Part shown: one piece after another, positions 50,566-59,827 of the stretch
Layout: each line of letters begins with the position of its first letter
Position numbering within the stretch: the stretch's first letter is position 1
Source: Pseudomonas fluorescens
GTDB lineage: Bacteria; Pseudomonadota; Gammaproteobacteria; Pseudomonadales; Pseudomonadaceae
Direction of reading: 5' to 3'
Assembly (NCBI RefSeq): GCF_902498195.1
Contig: NZ_CABVIY010000005.1
Coordinates: forward strand, 372,001-436,000
Length of the DNA: 64,000 nucleotides
Notes under the pieces: model-generated
What the model was told of the DNA's origin: nothing
Database searches by the model: none
Seen by the model: only the letters and a program-made list of their open reading frames with translations
Made by a program: the position numbers and the translations under genes

Positions 50566-52791
50566 ATGAAAGCGTTCGGCAAAATCCTGGGTCTGGTACT
50601 TCTCGGGTTGTTGCTGATCATTGTGGCGCTGGGCTTTGCCCTGACCCACCTCTTCGATCCCAACGACTACAAAGACGAGATCCGCCAGATTGCCCGCGAC
50701 AAGGCCCACATCGAGCTGACGCTCAATGGCGATATCGGCTGGAGCCTGTTCCCGTGGCTGGGCCTGGAGTTGCACGACGCCGGCGTGGCGACCCTGGCCA
50801 AGCCGGCCGAACCGTTCGCTGATTTGCAGATGCTCGGCCTGTCGGTCCGCGTGCTGCCTCTGCTGCGTCGTGAAGTACAGATGAGCGACGTACGTGTCGA
50901 AGGCCTGAACCTGCGCCTGAACCGCGACAAGGATGGCCATGGCAACTGGGAAGACATCGGCAAGGTGCCGGCCACTGCGAACGCCCCTGGCACAGCTCCC
51001 GCGGCCGGCGAGCCTGAGCCGCAGACCACCGCTAAAGTCGAAAAACCAGCCCAGCCCATTCGCCTGGACATCGACAGCCTGACCGTCAACAACGCCCGGG
51101 TCGAATACAGCGACGAGAAAACCGGCAGGCAGTTCAGCGCGGAAAGCATTCAACTGAGTACAGGTCCGGTGCATGACTCCACCAACATCCCGGTCAAGCT
51201 CACCGCGTTCCTGGGCACCAACCAGCCGGTGCTGCGGGTCCGCACCGAGCTCAATGGCGAACTGCGCTTCGAACGCGCCTTGCAGCGCTACAAGCTTGAA
51301 GACATGAAACTCTCCGGTGAAGTCGCCGGCGATCCGCTGCAAGGCAAGACCATGACCTTCGCCGCCCAGGGCCAGCTGTTGCTGGACAAGGCCGCCAACG
51401 TGGCTGAATGGACCGGCATCAAAATCTCCGCCAACCAGCTGCGCGCACTGGGTGAGCTGAAGGTCAATGACCTCGACAAGACCCCGCAGGTCAGCGGCGG
51501 CCTGTCGATCGCCCAGTTCGATCTGGCGAAATTCGTCGACAGCATCGGCCAAAAACTCCCGGCAATGGCCGAAGGCAGCCTGAGCAAGGTCGAACTGGCC
51601 AGCCGCCTGTCAGGCACGCCCACCAGCCTCACGCTGGATGACATCAACCTGAAAGTCGACGACAGCACTTTCACTGGCCGCATCGCCGTCGAAGACTTCG
51701 CCAAACAATCCCTGCGCGCCACCCTCAAGGCCGACACCTTCAACGTCGACCGTTACTTGGCGCCGAAATCGGCCGAGGCCAACAGCGCGAAACAAGTGCG
51801 TCAGGCCGAAGTCGCCAGCACCGAAGCCGACGCCATGGCAGGTGCCGGCAGCACACCACTGCCGCCAGCACCGACCAAGGAGGCGTGGAGCAATGAGCGT
51901 TTGTTGCCGGTGGAGCGCCTGAGCAAACTGGATGTGGACGCTGACCTGACCTTCGGCCAGTTGACCCTGGAAAAACTGCCGATCCATAACGCCACGCTCA
52001 AGGCCAACGGCCAGGGCGGATTGCTGACGTTGGCGAACCTGAGCGGCGACCTGTACGAAGGCAACTTCGAAGCCAAAGGCACCCTGGATGTGCGCCAGCA
52101 GGCACCAGTGCTGAGTATGCAGACACAGATCAGCCGCGTGCCGGTGGAAAAAATCCTCGAAAGCCAGGGCAAGAACCCACCGGTAAAAGGCCTGGTCACC
52201 CTCAACAGCACCCTGACCGGTAGCGGCAACAGTCAAAAAGCGCTGATCGAGACCCTCAACGGCAATGCCGGTTTCGTCATCAACAATGGCGTGCTGCTCA
52301 ATGCCAACCTCGAACAACAGCTGTGCAAAGGCATCGCCACGCTCAACCGAAAAGCCCTCAGTGGCGAGCCTCGGGGCAAGGACACGCCCTTCCAGGAACT
52401 CAAGGGCAACCTGAATTTCCGTAACGGTGTCGCCAGCAACCCGGACTTGAAAGTGCGTATCCCTGGCATGACCGTCAACGGCGACGGCGATGTCGATTTG
52501 CGCGTCCTGGGCATGGATTACCGCGTAGGCATCATCGTCGAAGGCGACAAGAGCGACATGCCGGACCCGGCTTGCCAGGTTGGCGAGAAATTCGTCGGCA
52601 TCGAATGGCCGCTGCGTTGCCGTGGCCCGCTGGAATTGGGCGCCAAGGCCTGCCGACTGGACAACGAGCGCATGGGTCAGGTCGCAAGCAAACTGGCTGG
52701 CGAGCGGATCAGCGAGAAAATCGACGAAAAACTGGGTGACAAGGTGAGTCCAGAACTCAAGGACGCACTCAAGGGGCTGTTCAAGCGATGA
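50566..52791 (+). CDS. asmA: AsmA family protein
   Basis: A 741-residue protein with an N-terminal membrane anchor (ILGLVLLGLLLIIVALGFALTHLF), then FDPNDYKDEIRQIARDKAHIELTLNGDIGWSLFPWLGLEL-type AsmA start sequence and a long beta-rich periplasmic region of repeated strands, ending in the AsmA C-terminal domain. AsmA-like proteins are members of the bridge-like lipid-transfer group and influence phospholipid movement and outer-membrane assembly. Its stop codon overlaps the mutY ATG by 4 bp. Confidence 0.93.
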   Translation: MKAFGKILGLVLLGLLLIIVALGFALTHLFDPNDYKDEIRQIARDKAHIELTLNGDIGWSLFPWLGLELHDAGVATLAKPAEPFADLQMLGLSVRVLPLLRREVQMSDVRVEGLNLRLNRDKDGHGNWEDIGKVPATANAPGTAPAAGEPEPQTTAKVEKPAQPIRLDIDSLTVNNARVEYSDEKTGRQFSAESIQLSTGPVHDSTNIPVKLTAFLGTNQPVLRVRTELNGELRFERALQRYKLEDMKLSGEVAGDPLQGKTMTFAAQGQLLLDKAANVAEWTGIKISANQLRALGELKVNDLDKTPQVSGGLSIAQFDLAKFVDSIGQKLPAMAEGSLSKVELASRLSGTPTSLTLDDINLKVDDSTFTGRIAVEDFAKQSLRATLKADTFNVDRYLAPKSAEANSAKQVRQAEVASTEADAMAGAGSTPLPPAPTKEAWSNERLLPVERLSKLDVDADLTFGQLTLEKLPIHNATLKANGQGGLLTLANLSGDLYEGNFEAKGTLDVRQQAPVLSMQTQISRVPVEKILESQGKNPPVKGLVTLNSTLTGSGNSQKALIETLNGNAGFVINNGVLLNANLEQQLCKGIATLNRKALSGEPRGKDTPFQELKGNLNFRNGVASNPDLKVRIPGMTVNGDGDVDLRVLGMDYRVGIIVEGDKSDMPDPACQVGEKFVGIEWPLRCRGPLELGAKACRLDNERMGQVASKLAGERISEKIDEKLGDKVSPELKDALKGLFKR

Positions 52792-53855
52792 AAGCCGAGC
52801 AGTTTTCAACGGCGGTGCTGGACTGGTTCGACCGCCACGGCCGTCACGATTTGCCCTGGCAGCAGGGCATCAACCCCTATCGGGTGTGGGTCTCGGAAAT
52901 CATGCTGCAGCAAACCCAGGTCAGCACGGTGCTGAACTACTTCGACCGCTTCATGGCTTCGCTGCCAACAGTCGAAGCCCTGGCCGCTGCGCCGGAGGAT
53001 GAAGTCCTGCATTTGTGGACAGGGCTGGGTTATTACACCCGCGCGCGCAATCTGCAGAAGACCGCGAAGATCGTCGTCGAGCAGTACGGCGGCGAATTCC
53101 CCCGGGACGTGGAAAAACTCACTGACCTGCCAGGCATCGGCCTGTCCACCGCCGGCGCCATTGCCAGCATCAGCATGGGCCTGCGTGCACCGATCCTCGA
53201 CGGCAACGTTAAACGGGTGCTGGCGCGCTTTACTGCACAAGAGGGCTACCCCGGCGAGCCGAAGGTCGCCAAACAGCTCTGGGCGAATGCTGAGCGCTTT
53301 ACGCCGCATGATCGGGTCAACGCCTACACCCAGGCCATGATGGATCTGGGCGCGACGCTCTGCACCCGCAGCAAACCGAGCTGCCTGCTCTGCCCGCTGG
53401 AAAAAGGCTGCGAGGCGCACATGCTCGGCCTGGAAACCCGTTACCCGATCCCCAAGCCGCGCAAGGCCATCCCGCAGAAGCGCACACTGATGCCAATGCT
53501 CACCAACGGTGAAGGCGCGATCCTGCTTTATCGTCGCCCTTCCACGGGACTATGGGGCGGCCTGTGGAGCCTGCCGGAACTCGACGACCTCGACGACCTG
53601 CAACACCTGGCTTCGCAACACTCGCTGGAACTCGGCCCCCGGCAGGCGCTGCCGAGCCTGGTGCACACCTTCAGCCATTTTCAGTTATCCATCGAACCCT
53701 GGCTGGTTCAGGTCCAGGAGGCCGGCCATCACGTGGCCGAGGCCGACTGGCTCTGGTATAACCTCGCCACCCCGCCGCGCCTGGGCCTCGCCGCCCCGGT
53801 CAAGACCTTGCTCGAACGCGCGGCCGTCGTATTGAACGCAGGAGAGTCGTCATGA
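52788..53855 (+). CDS. mutY: Adenine DNA glycosylase MutY
   Basis: A 355-residue base-excision enzyme that removes A opposite 8-oxoG. It has DLPWQQGINPYRVWVSEIMLQQTQV with the catalytic Glu, the helix-hairpin-helix LPGIGLSTAGAIASI and catalytic Asp in ILDGNVKRVLAR, the [4Fe-4S] motif C-x6-C-x2-C-x5-C (CTRSKPSCLLCPLEKGC), and a C-terminal NUDIX-like 8-oxoG recognition domain. ATGA overlaps link it to asmA and yggX, a conserved mutY-yggX pair. Confidence 0.98.
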   Translation: MKAEQFSTAVLDWFDRHGRHDLPWQQGINPYRVWVSEIMLQQTQVSTVLNYFDRFMASLPTVEALAAAPEDEVLHLWTGLGYYTRARNLQKTAKIVVEQYGGEFPRDVEKLTDLPGIGLSTAGAIASISMGLRAPILDGNVKRVLARFTAQEGYPGEPKVAKQLWANAERFTPHDRVNAYTQAMMDLGATLCTRSKPSCLLCPLEKGCEAHMLGLETRYPIPKPRKAIPQKRTLMPMLTNGEGAILLYRRPSTGLWGGLWSLPELDDLDDLQHLASQHSLELGPRQALPSLVHTFSHFQLSIEPWLVQVQEAGHHVAEADWLWYNLATPPRLGLAAPVKTLLERAAVVLNAGESS

Positions 53856-54124
53856 CCCGCACCATCATGTGCCGCAAGTACAAAGAAGAATTGCCCGCCC
53901 TGGAGCGTGCGCCTTTCCCTGGCGCCAAAGGCCAGGACATTTTTGACCACGTCTCGGCCAAGGCCTGGGCCGACTGGCAAAAGCACCAGACCCTGCTGAT
54001 CAACGAAAAACGCTTGAACATGATGAACGCCGAAGATCGCAAATATCTTCAGGGCGAGATGGACAAGTTCTTCTCCGGCGAGGATTACGCCAAGGCCGAA
54101 GGCTACGTGCCGCCTGCCGAGTAA
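53852..54124 (+). CDS. yggX: Oxidative damage protection protein YggX
   Basis: A 90-residue Fe(II)-trafficking-family protein, MCRKYKEELPALERAPFPGAKG, with Cys7 that protects Fe-S clusters against oxidants. Lies 4 bp into the end of mutY, whose Fe-S cluster may profit. The stop codon is followed by a short stem-loop CCCCG...CGGGG (54125-54140) without T-run. Confidence 0.96.
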   Translation: MTRTIMCRKYKEELPALERAPFPGAKGQDIFDHVSAKAWADWQKHQTLLINEKRLNMMNAEDRKYLQGEMDKFFSGEDYAKAEGYVPPAE

Positions 54125-54188
54125 CCCCGTGAAATCGGGGGTTGGATCGTAAGCGACGGTAATAATTAAATATTTTTTGAAAACTTGC

Positions 54189-54217
54189 TTGACGACCCCC
54201 TGAAAAACCCGTTTAAT
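54189..54217 (+). promoter_or_regulatory. Sigma-70 promoter of tRNA-Phe
   Basis: TTGACG (54189-54194) and TTTAAT (54212-54217) are 17 bp apart, 10 bp upstream of the mature tRNA end. A G/C-rich stretch after the -10 box resembles a stringent discriminator. Confidence 0.8.
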
Positions 54218-54227
54218 GCGCCCCGTT

Positions 54228-54303
54228 GCCCAGATAGCTCAGTCGGTAGAGCAGGGGATTGAAAATCCCCGTGTCGGCGGTTCGATTCCGTCTCTGGGCA
54301 CCA
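54228..54303 (+). tRNA. tRNA-Phe (GAA)
   Basis: A 76-nt cloverleaf. Acceptor GCCCAGA/TCTGGGC with encoded CCA, anticodon stem GGGGA/TCCCC with loop TTGAAAA giving anticodon GAA at 54261-54263, and a GTTCGATTC T-arm. Confidence 0.98.
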
Positions 54304-54310
54304 AATACCG

Positions 54311-54343
54311 AAAACCCTGAATCGCAAGATTCAGGGTTTTTTT
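54311..54343 (+). terminator. Terminator of tRNA-Phe
   Basis: A 13-bp stem AAAACCCTGAATC / GATTCAGGGTTTT with GCAA loop, extended by TTT. Confidence 0.93.
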
Positions 54344-54457
54344 ATGCCCGCCGTTTCATGGCAACCGCATCCAGCCTCTTCCACGGGCCACAAAAAACCC
54401 GCAATCCTTGTACCGGGATCGCTTGTGGTGAGCATCGTCTTCGAGCGCGAAGGATGG

Positions 54458-54907
54458 TTATTGCTCGTCATTCCAGTGAAAGACAAGATTGCGCGCGGTG
54501 CCGCTACCGACATCCGCCGTGTCCCGCCGCTCGACACCCTTACGTGTCGCGACCACCGTGTATTTGCCGGGAGGCAACTGGGCGTACACCAGCGGACCGG
54601 CCTGACTCAGCGTCAACACCGCTTGGCCTGGCGCTTTCTCCACGGTCACATCCACGTCAGGCACGTATTTGTTCTCCGGCCCGATGGAGAAGGTCATGTG
54701 CAGGTTGTAGCCCGTGGCTTGCTGGATGGCTTTCGACTCGTCCTCGCCGATCCCGCCAGACAAGTACGCGATGCCGTTCTGTTCCTGCCGCTGAACTTGC
54801 ACGCCTGAACTGTCGACAGGCTCAAGGCTGGCGGACAGCAGCATGGCCGGAAACATCAGCACGCCGACGGTGGCGAGGGGCAACATCAGTGAATGGACGC
54901 TCTTCAT
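54458..54907 (-). CDS. Exported hypothetical protein
   Basis: A 149-residue protein with a signal peptide (SLMLPLATVGVLMFPAMLLSA), then a compact domain including NGIAYLSGGIGEDESKAIQQATGYNLHMTFSIGPENKYVPDVDVTV and PPGKYTVVATRKGVERRDTADVG. The latter is like the strand of carboxypeptidase-regulatory-like domains. No named family or active site is recognised. ATG 54907 has GGGAG at about 10 nt; 14 more codons are open upstream. Monocistronic by appearance. Confidence 0.75.
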   Translation of the reverse strand: MKSVHSLMLPLATVGVLMFPAMLLSASLEPVDSSGVQVQRQEQNGIAYLSGGIGEDESKAIQQATGYNLHMTFSIGPENKYVPDVDVTVEKAPGQAVLTLSQAGPLVYAQLPPGKYTVVATRKGVERRDTADVGSGTARNLVFHWNDEQ

Positions 54908-55139
54908 GATGACGACTCCCGGATTCTTCAGAACCCAATCGTTGTTCAATTGGGATTTCAGCGGGAGCGGTCCCGTTTCAGATCAATTTGTACTTGGGTT
55001 CACTACGAAACGTACTACGTGATGTGCTCCTGACGCCTTGGCTGCCATTGAGGCGTTCCTGCGAGTGATAGTGACAATGGATTGTTCATACACGGCGTGA
55101 AGACTATCGTTGGCAGCTACCCGCAAAGGTCCGACGCCG

Positions 55140-56114
55140 ATGAATTTGCAGGACATGCCATTACTCGCTCCCACACAAATCGAGCCGCAACCGACAGCCG
55201 ACTTATTGGGCGAGCCCTTCAGCCAGGCCGCCGCCGACGGCTTCACCCTCGGCGGCTTCACGTGGCGGCATGCGGCCCGGGACACATCCCGCCCGGTCGT
55301 CATCATCAACGCCGCCACGTCGGTCCGCTGCCGCCACTACTCGCGCTTCGCCGATTACCTGTTCGCCAACGGCTTTGATGTGATCACCTACGACTACCGT
55401 GGGATCGGCGAATCGCGTCCAGCCTCGCTCAAAGGCGTTCAAGCTTCATGGACCGACTGGGGCGCACTGGATTTCGAAGCGATGCTCCAGCGTGCACAGC
55501 GCGAGTTTCCCGGTCAGCCGATCGATGTGGTCGGCCACAGCTTTGGAGGCTGCGCAGCGGGCCTGGGAGCTTCTGGCCACCTGATCCGGCGTCTGGTGAC
55601 GGTTGGCGCGCAGTTCGCCTACTGGCGCGACTACGCGCCCGTCCATCGCTGGCGAATGTTCGGCAAGTGGCATGTGGTGATGCCATTGGTGACGATGATC
55701 TGCGGTTACTTCCCAGGTAAACGCCTCGGTTGGCTGGAAGACACACCCGCCGGCGTGGTCAGCGACTGGAGCACATCGACACCCCGCTACGAAAAACGCC
55801 CCAGCGGTCGCGCTATGCAGGCAACCACCGGTCGCCTGCCGTTCGCCACCGTCAGCGCAGAAGTCCTGGCGATCAGCATCAGCGACGATCCCTACGGCAC
55901 CGTCCCGGCCATCGAACGCCTGCTCGGTTACTTCACCGGCAGCACAAATACCCACCTGCGCATTGCTCCCGAAGACATCGGCGAAGCAGAAGTCGGACAT
56001 TTCGCCTTTTTTCGCAGCGCATACCAAGCCACACTATGGCCCATTGCATTGTCCTGGCTGCAAAACGGCGAACTGGCCCCCGATACACCCGGGCGGACAG
56101 TGCCACGCAACTGA
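55140..56114 (+). CDS. Alpha/beta hydrolase
   Basis: A 324-residue alpha/beta-hydrolase. Order: GFTLGGFTWRH, strand VVIINAATSVRCRHYSRFADYL, FDVITYDYRGIGES, nucleophile elbow GHSFGG with Ser134, and a terminal catalytic His candidate in EAEVGHFAFF. The DYRGIGES and GHSxGG marks place it with COG4757-type predicted hydrolases; the substrate is unknown. ATG 55140 has AGG about 11 nt upstream; 10 residues from a TTG at 55110 are less likely. It is followed 36 bp later by two paralogous small genes in the same direction. Confidence 0.88.
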   Translation: MNLQDMPLLAPTQIEPQPTADLLGEPFSQAAADGFTLGGFTWRHAARDTSRPVVIINAATSVRCRHYSRFADYLFANGFDVITYDYRGIGESRPASLKGVQASWTDWGALDFEAMLQRAQREFPGQPIDVVGHSFGGCAAGLGASGHLIRRLVTVGAQFAYWRDYAPVHRWRMFGKWHVVMPLVTMICGYFPGKRLGWLEDTPAGVVSDWSTSTPRYEKRPSGRAMQATTGRLPFATVSAEVLAISISDDPYGTVPAIERLLGYFTGSTNTHLRIAPEDIGEAEVGHFAFFRSAYQATLWPIALSWLQNGELAPDTPGRTVPRN

Positions 56115-56150
56115 GCCACTGCCCTTTCAACGAATTACGGAACGACGCCC

Positions 56151-56567
56151 ATGGCCTCCGCCAACAAGCAGCAAAAACGTGCCACCCGCGCCAAGGCCAA
56201 GGCCAAGCAGAACCGCACGCAACGGGCCGCCGCCCCGGTCGAGCTGGACCCGAACGATGACCGCATCGACTTCGAGTCGGTGGATCTGACCGAGCTGTTC
56301 AAGAAAATGATCGACGCCGAAAAGACCAGCCAGCAAGCCATGTGCACCGCGTTCCTCGAAGACCCGCTGCTGGAGCTGGTGTACGAGCAGGAAGGCGAAG
56401 AAGGTGCGATGGACTTCATCCTCGCGGCGCTGATCGAGTATCGCCAATGGTCCACCGAAACCGACGAAGCCGGCGCACTGGCATGGATCGAATCCCCGGC
56501 CTTCCAGGCTGACTACGTGGCGGCGTCCGACGCTATCGCAGCCCAAACCCAACAGAAACCGAACTGA
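56151..56567 (+). CDS. Hypothetical protein with Lys/Arg-rich N-terminus (paralogue 1)
   Basis: A 138-residue cytosolic protein. The first 25 residues (KQQKRATRAKAKAKQNRTQR) are strongly basic, as in ribosome- or nucleic-acid-binding tails; the remaining acidic helical part includes DLTELFKKMIDAEKTSQQAMCTAFLEDPLLELV and ALIEYRQWSTETDEAGALAWIESPAFQADY. It is 7 bp upstream of a homologue with the same layout. No family name is recognised; the pair seems typical of Pseudomonas. Confidence 0.82.
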   Translation: MASANKQQKRATRAKAKAKQNRTQRAAAPVELDPNDDRIDFESVDLTELFKKMIDAEKTSQQAMCTAFLEDPLLELVYEQEGEEGAMDFILAALIEYRQWSTETDEAGALAWIESPAFQADYVAASDAIAAQTQQKPN

Positions 56568-56573
56568 GTTCCC

Positions 56574-57026
56574 ATGGCCTCCCTGAACAAGCAACAGAAA
56601 CGCGCCAAACGCGCAAAAGCCAAAGCCAAGCAGATCAATATCCACGGCAGGAAACCCGCCGCGCTGGACGATGACCTGGGCGAAATCGGCGAGCCGATCC
56701 CGGAATACACCCTGGCGATGTTCAGCAAAATGCGTGATGCGGAAGCTGTCAGCCGCAGCGAAATGCTCTCCGTGCTGCTGACGAACCTCGCCTTCATCAT
56801 CATTGACCATCCAGAGCTGCTGGATTTGGAAAACGCCGACGACGAAGGCATGGCCGCCACCCACCTGGCCGCCGACATGCTGATCGACTACCGCATGTGG
56901 GCCGACGGCATGGACCGCGAGGCCGCTCAAACATGGCTGAGCGACCCGCAGTTCATCGCTGACTTCGGCGATGCACTGGACGTCTACCGCCAGTCGCAGG
57001 ATTCGCCGGAAGAAAAAGCCGAGTAA
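56574..57026 (+). CDS. Hypothetical protein with Lys/Arg-rich N-terminus (paralogue 2)
   Basis: A 150-residue homologue of the upstream gene: nearly identical basic start (NKQQKRAKRAKAKAKQ) and parallel positions LAMFSKMRDAEAVSRSEMLSVLLTNLAFIIIDHPELL and DMLIDYRMWADGMDREAAQTWLSDPQFIADF. The pair arose by tandem duplication and has since diverged in the middle. A strong terminator follows at 57044. Function is unknown. Confidence 0.82.
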   Translation: MASLNKQQKRAKRAKAKAKQINIHGRKPAALDDDLGEIGEPIPEYTLAMFSKMRDAEAVSRSEMLSVLLTNLAFIIIDHPELLDLENADDEGMAATHLAADMLIDYRMWADGMDREAAQTWLSDPQFIADFGDALDVYRQSQDSPEEKAE

Positions 57027-57043
57027 GGGATACGGCGCAAACA

Positions 57044-57080
57044 AAAACGGCCGCTTGTCATCACTGACAGCGGCCGTTTT
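57044..57080. terminator. Bidirectional terminator
   Basis: A stem AAAACGGCCGCT-TGTCA / TGACA-GCGGCCGTTTT with a TCAC loop and A- and T-runs on the two sides, between the convergent paralogue 2 and gabP. Confidence 0.9.
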
Positions 57081-57097
57081 GCGTTACGCGGTATGGA

Positions 57098-58489
57098 TCA
57101 GTTCAAGACCACCGCGCCATTTTTTTCCAGCTTGCGACGACGAGCCACCAGCAAACCGGCGGCAACCACCAGAGCGCTGAGCAGACCGGTCGCGAGGATT
57201 TCCACGCGATGGGCATCCTGGAACAGCATGATGGTCAGGGCCGCGACGATGAAAATGATCACCGCGTAAGTCAGGCCAGGGAACAACCACATGCTGAAGA
57301 CAATTTTCTCACCGCGAGCCATACGCTGCTTGCGCATGCGCAGTTGCGAGATCGCGATCACCAGGTACACCAGCAATGCGATTGCACCGGAGCTGGCCAG
57401 CAAGAATTCGAACACCGCCGCCGGGGCCACATAGTTGGCGAACGTTGCCAGGAATGCGGCGCCTGTGGACAGCATCACAGCCCAGTAAGGCGTGCCGCTT
57501 TTGTTGGTACGGGTGGACAAGGCCGGTGCATCGCCGCGCTTGCCCAGGGAGAACAACATACGCGAGGAGGTGTAGAGCGCCGAGTTCAGGCAGCTGGTTA
57601 CAGCAACCAGTACCACAATGTCGACGATCATCTTGGCGTTAGGGATGCCCATGCGCTCAAGCACGGTCTGGTAAGAACCCAGGCTGGCCAGAACTGGATC
57701 GTTCCATGGCACCAGGGCCACGACAATGAAGATCGACACGAGGTAGAACAAGCCGATCCGCCAGATCACCGAATTGGTGGCCTTGGAGATTTGCTTGCCC
57801 GGGTTTTTCGATTCCGCGGCCGCAATGGTCACGATCTCGGTGCCCATGAAGGAGAACATGGTGGTCAGGATGGCACCCAATACCGCGCCCATGCCGTTCG
57901 GCAGGAAGCCTTGGGTGTCGAACAGGTGCGATACGCCGCTGACCTGGCTGTTCGGCAGGAAACCGAAGATCGCCGCCACGCCGAGAATAATGAAACCGAT
58001 GATCGCCAGCACTTTGATCAGGGCAAACCAGAACTCGAACTCACCGTAGTTCTTCACGCTGAACAGGTTGGTCACGGTCAACAGCATGGTGATGACCAGG
58101 GCGAAGGCCCAGATGTCCACGCCAGGGAACCAGGCGTGCAGGATGGTTGCGGCGGCGTTGGCCTCCAGCGGGATTACCAGCACCCAGAACCACCAGTACA
58201 GCCAGCCAATGGTGAAACCGGCCCAGTGACCGATTGCGCGATCGGCGTAAGTGGAGAAGGAGCCGGTGTCTGGCGAAGCAACAGCCATTTCACCCAGCAT
58301 GCGCATCACCAACACCACCAGCATACCGGCGGCGGCGTAGGCCAACAGCACGGCTGGGCCTGCGGCAGCGATCGCGTGGCCCGAGCCAACGAACAAGCCG
58401 GCGCCGATAACACCGGCGATCGACAGCATGGTCACATGACGCGGTTTAAGCCCCTGTTCGAGGCCGTTAGAGCTTTGGGTACTGCTCAT
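57098..58489 (-). CDS. gabP: GABA permease-type amino-acid transporter
   Basis: A 463-residue APC-superfamily permease with 12 helices, resembling E. coli GabP over its whole length: KPRHVTMLSIAGVIGAGLFVGSG, FSTYADRAIGHWAGFTIGWLYWWFWVLVIPLEANAAA, FSVKNYGEFEFWFALIKVLAI, ETNSVIWRI-like KATNSVIWRI and SCLNSALYTSSRMLFSLGKRGDAPA. Proton-coupled uptake of gamma-aminobutyrate is the likely role; other 4- or 5-carbon amino acids are possible. ATG 58489 is the family start; the frame is open to 58609. No gabT/gabD genes are nearby. Confidence 0.9.
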   Translation of the reverse strand: MSSTQSSNGLEQGLKPRHVTMLSIAGVIGAGLFVGSGHAIAAAGPAVLLAYAAAGMLVVLVMRMLGEMAVASPDTGSFSTYADRAIGHWAGFTIGWLYWWFWVLVIPLEANAAATILHAWFPGVDIWAFALVITMLLTVTNLFSVKNYGEFEFWFALIKVLAIIGFIILGVAAIFGFLPNSQVSGVSHLFDTQGFLPNGMGAVLGAILTTMFSFMGTEIVTIAAAESKNPGKQISKATNSVIWRIGLFYLVSIFIVVALVPWNDPVLASLGSYQTVLERMGIPNAKMIVDIVVLVAVTSCLNSALYTSSRMLFSLGKRGDAPALSTRTNKSGTPYWAVMLSTGAAFLATFANYVAPAAVFEFLLASSGAIALLVYLVIAISQLRMRKQRMARGEKIVFSMWLFPGLTYAVIIFIVAALTIMLFQDAHRVEILATGLLSALVVAAGLLVARRRKLEKNGAVVLN

Positions 58490-59040
58490 TGAAACTACCT
58501 TTGTAAGGAAAAGCGAATGCGTGCATCCCGTTTGAATTTCCTCTCTGTAAAAAGAAACCAACGGGGCGTTCCGGAATCTGCACGCAATAATTGCGCCAAA
58601 ATGTTTCAAAACCCTCTAATCCGCCGATCTCGAACAGACCGGTCAGTCATCGCAAGTCATTGAGTGTAATAGCATTTTGCCAGAGCGTTACCCTGTGACC
58701 CACTTAATGAACGAAATCGCGCACCGGAAACACACCCCTATATCCCTCAGCGCACATTAAAAGTGCGTTTGGCCGGTTAGCGCTTCCAACCCCCCGCCAA
58801 AGCTGGCAACATCGCGCCCTTTTTGCGACAGCCGACCCGCTTTCCATTGGGAAGCACGCTTCAAACGGCTGTTCGGTTGTTGATGGGGCGACAGTCTGCT
58901 GTGCCGATGCGACAACCTGCGACATGCCACCCGCTTACCACCCGTAGCGCTGTTGGCTGCCATTGAAACGCTATGCTAGGTTGGCCGCCTCGCCAGGAAG
59001 GCCACCAACAGCAGGAGCGCAACATATATGAGGAACGCAC
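58490..59040. other. Intergenic region between gabP and the ABC transporter operon
   Basis: 551 bp between divergent genes, holding the promoters of both. A small dyad CGCAC-N7-GTGCG lies at 58751-58767. No open frame with a ribosome-binding site, no RNA gene and no copy of the three repeat families was recognised. Confidence 0.6.
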
Positions 59041-59814
59041 ATGGCTGAGGCCACGCCCGCGCTTGAAATCCGCAACTTGCACAAACGCTACGGTTCGCTG
59101 GAGGTGCTCAAAGGCGTCTCGCTGACCGCCCGCGACGGCGATGTGATCTCGATCCTGGGTTCCTCCGGCTCCGGCAAGTCCACGTTCCTGCGCTGCATCA
59201 ACCTGCTGGAAAACCCGCACCAGGGCCAGATCCTGGTGGCCGGTGAAGAACTCAAGCTCAAGGCCGCGAAAAACGGCGAACTGGTCGCTGCCGACGGCAA
59301 GCAGATCAATCGCCTGCGCAGCGAAATTGGTTTTGTGTTTCAAAACTTTAATCTGTGGCCGCACATGAGCGTGCTCGACAACATCATCGAGGCCCCGCGC
59401 CGCGTGCTCGGCCAGAGCAAGGCCGAAGCCATCGAAGTCGCCGAAGCCTTGCTGGCCAAGGTTGGCATCGCCGACAAGCGCCACGCCTACCCGGCGCAAT
59501 TATCCGGCGGCCAGCAACAACGCGCGGCCATCGCCCGCACCCTGGCCATGCAGCCCAAGGTCATCCTGTTCGACGAGCCGACCTCCGCCCTTGACCCGGA
59601 AATGGTCCAGGAAGTACTTAATGTCATCCGCGCACTGGCCGAAGAAGGCCGCACCATGCTGCTGGTCACCCATGAAATGGGCTTCGCCCGTCAGGTCTCC
59701 AGCGAAGTGGTGTTCCTCCACCAGGGCCTGGTAGAAGAGCAAGGATCGCCACAGCAGGTGTTTGAAAACCCGCTTTCGGCGCGCTGCAAACAATTCATGT
59801 CCAGCAACCGCTAA
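59041..59814 (+). CDS. Amino-acid ABC transporter, ATP-binding protein (HisP family)
   Basis: A 257-residue ABC ATPase of the polar amino-acid type: Walker A GSSGSGKST (40-48), the HisP/OccP-type insert KLKAAKNGELVAADGKQINRLRSEIGFVFQNFNLWPHMSV, signature LSGGQQQRAAIART, Walker B VILFDEPTSALDPE and H-loop LVTHEMGFAR. The insert length fits histidine/lysine/arginine/ornithine systems. First gene of an ATPase-binding protein-permease-permease operon. Confidence 0.93.
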   Translation: MAEATPALEIRNLHKRYGSLEVLKGVSLTARDGDVISILGSSGSGKSTFLRCINLLENPHQGQILVAGEELKLKAAKNGELVAADGKQINRLRSEIGFVFQNFNLWPHMSVLDNIIEAPRRVLGQSKAEAIEVAEALLAKVGIADKRHAYPAQLSGGQQQRAAIARTLAMQPKVILFDEPTSALDPEMVQEVLNVIRALAEEGRTMLLVTHEMGFARQVSSEVVFLHQGLVEEQGSPQQVFENPLSARCKQFMSSNR

Positions 59815-59827
59815 CGGAGCTACCCGC

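Noticed and set aside
54228..54303. tRNA-Phe and tRNA-Thr as attachment sites of integrated islands
   Set aside because: No integrase gene, no duplicated 3' tRNA segment and no phage genes were seen nearby. The right side of tRNA-Thr is cut by the window edge, so only that side remains open.
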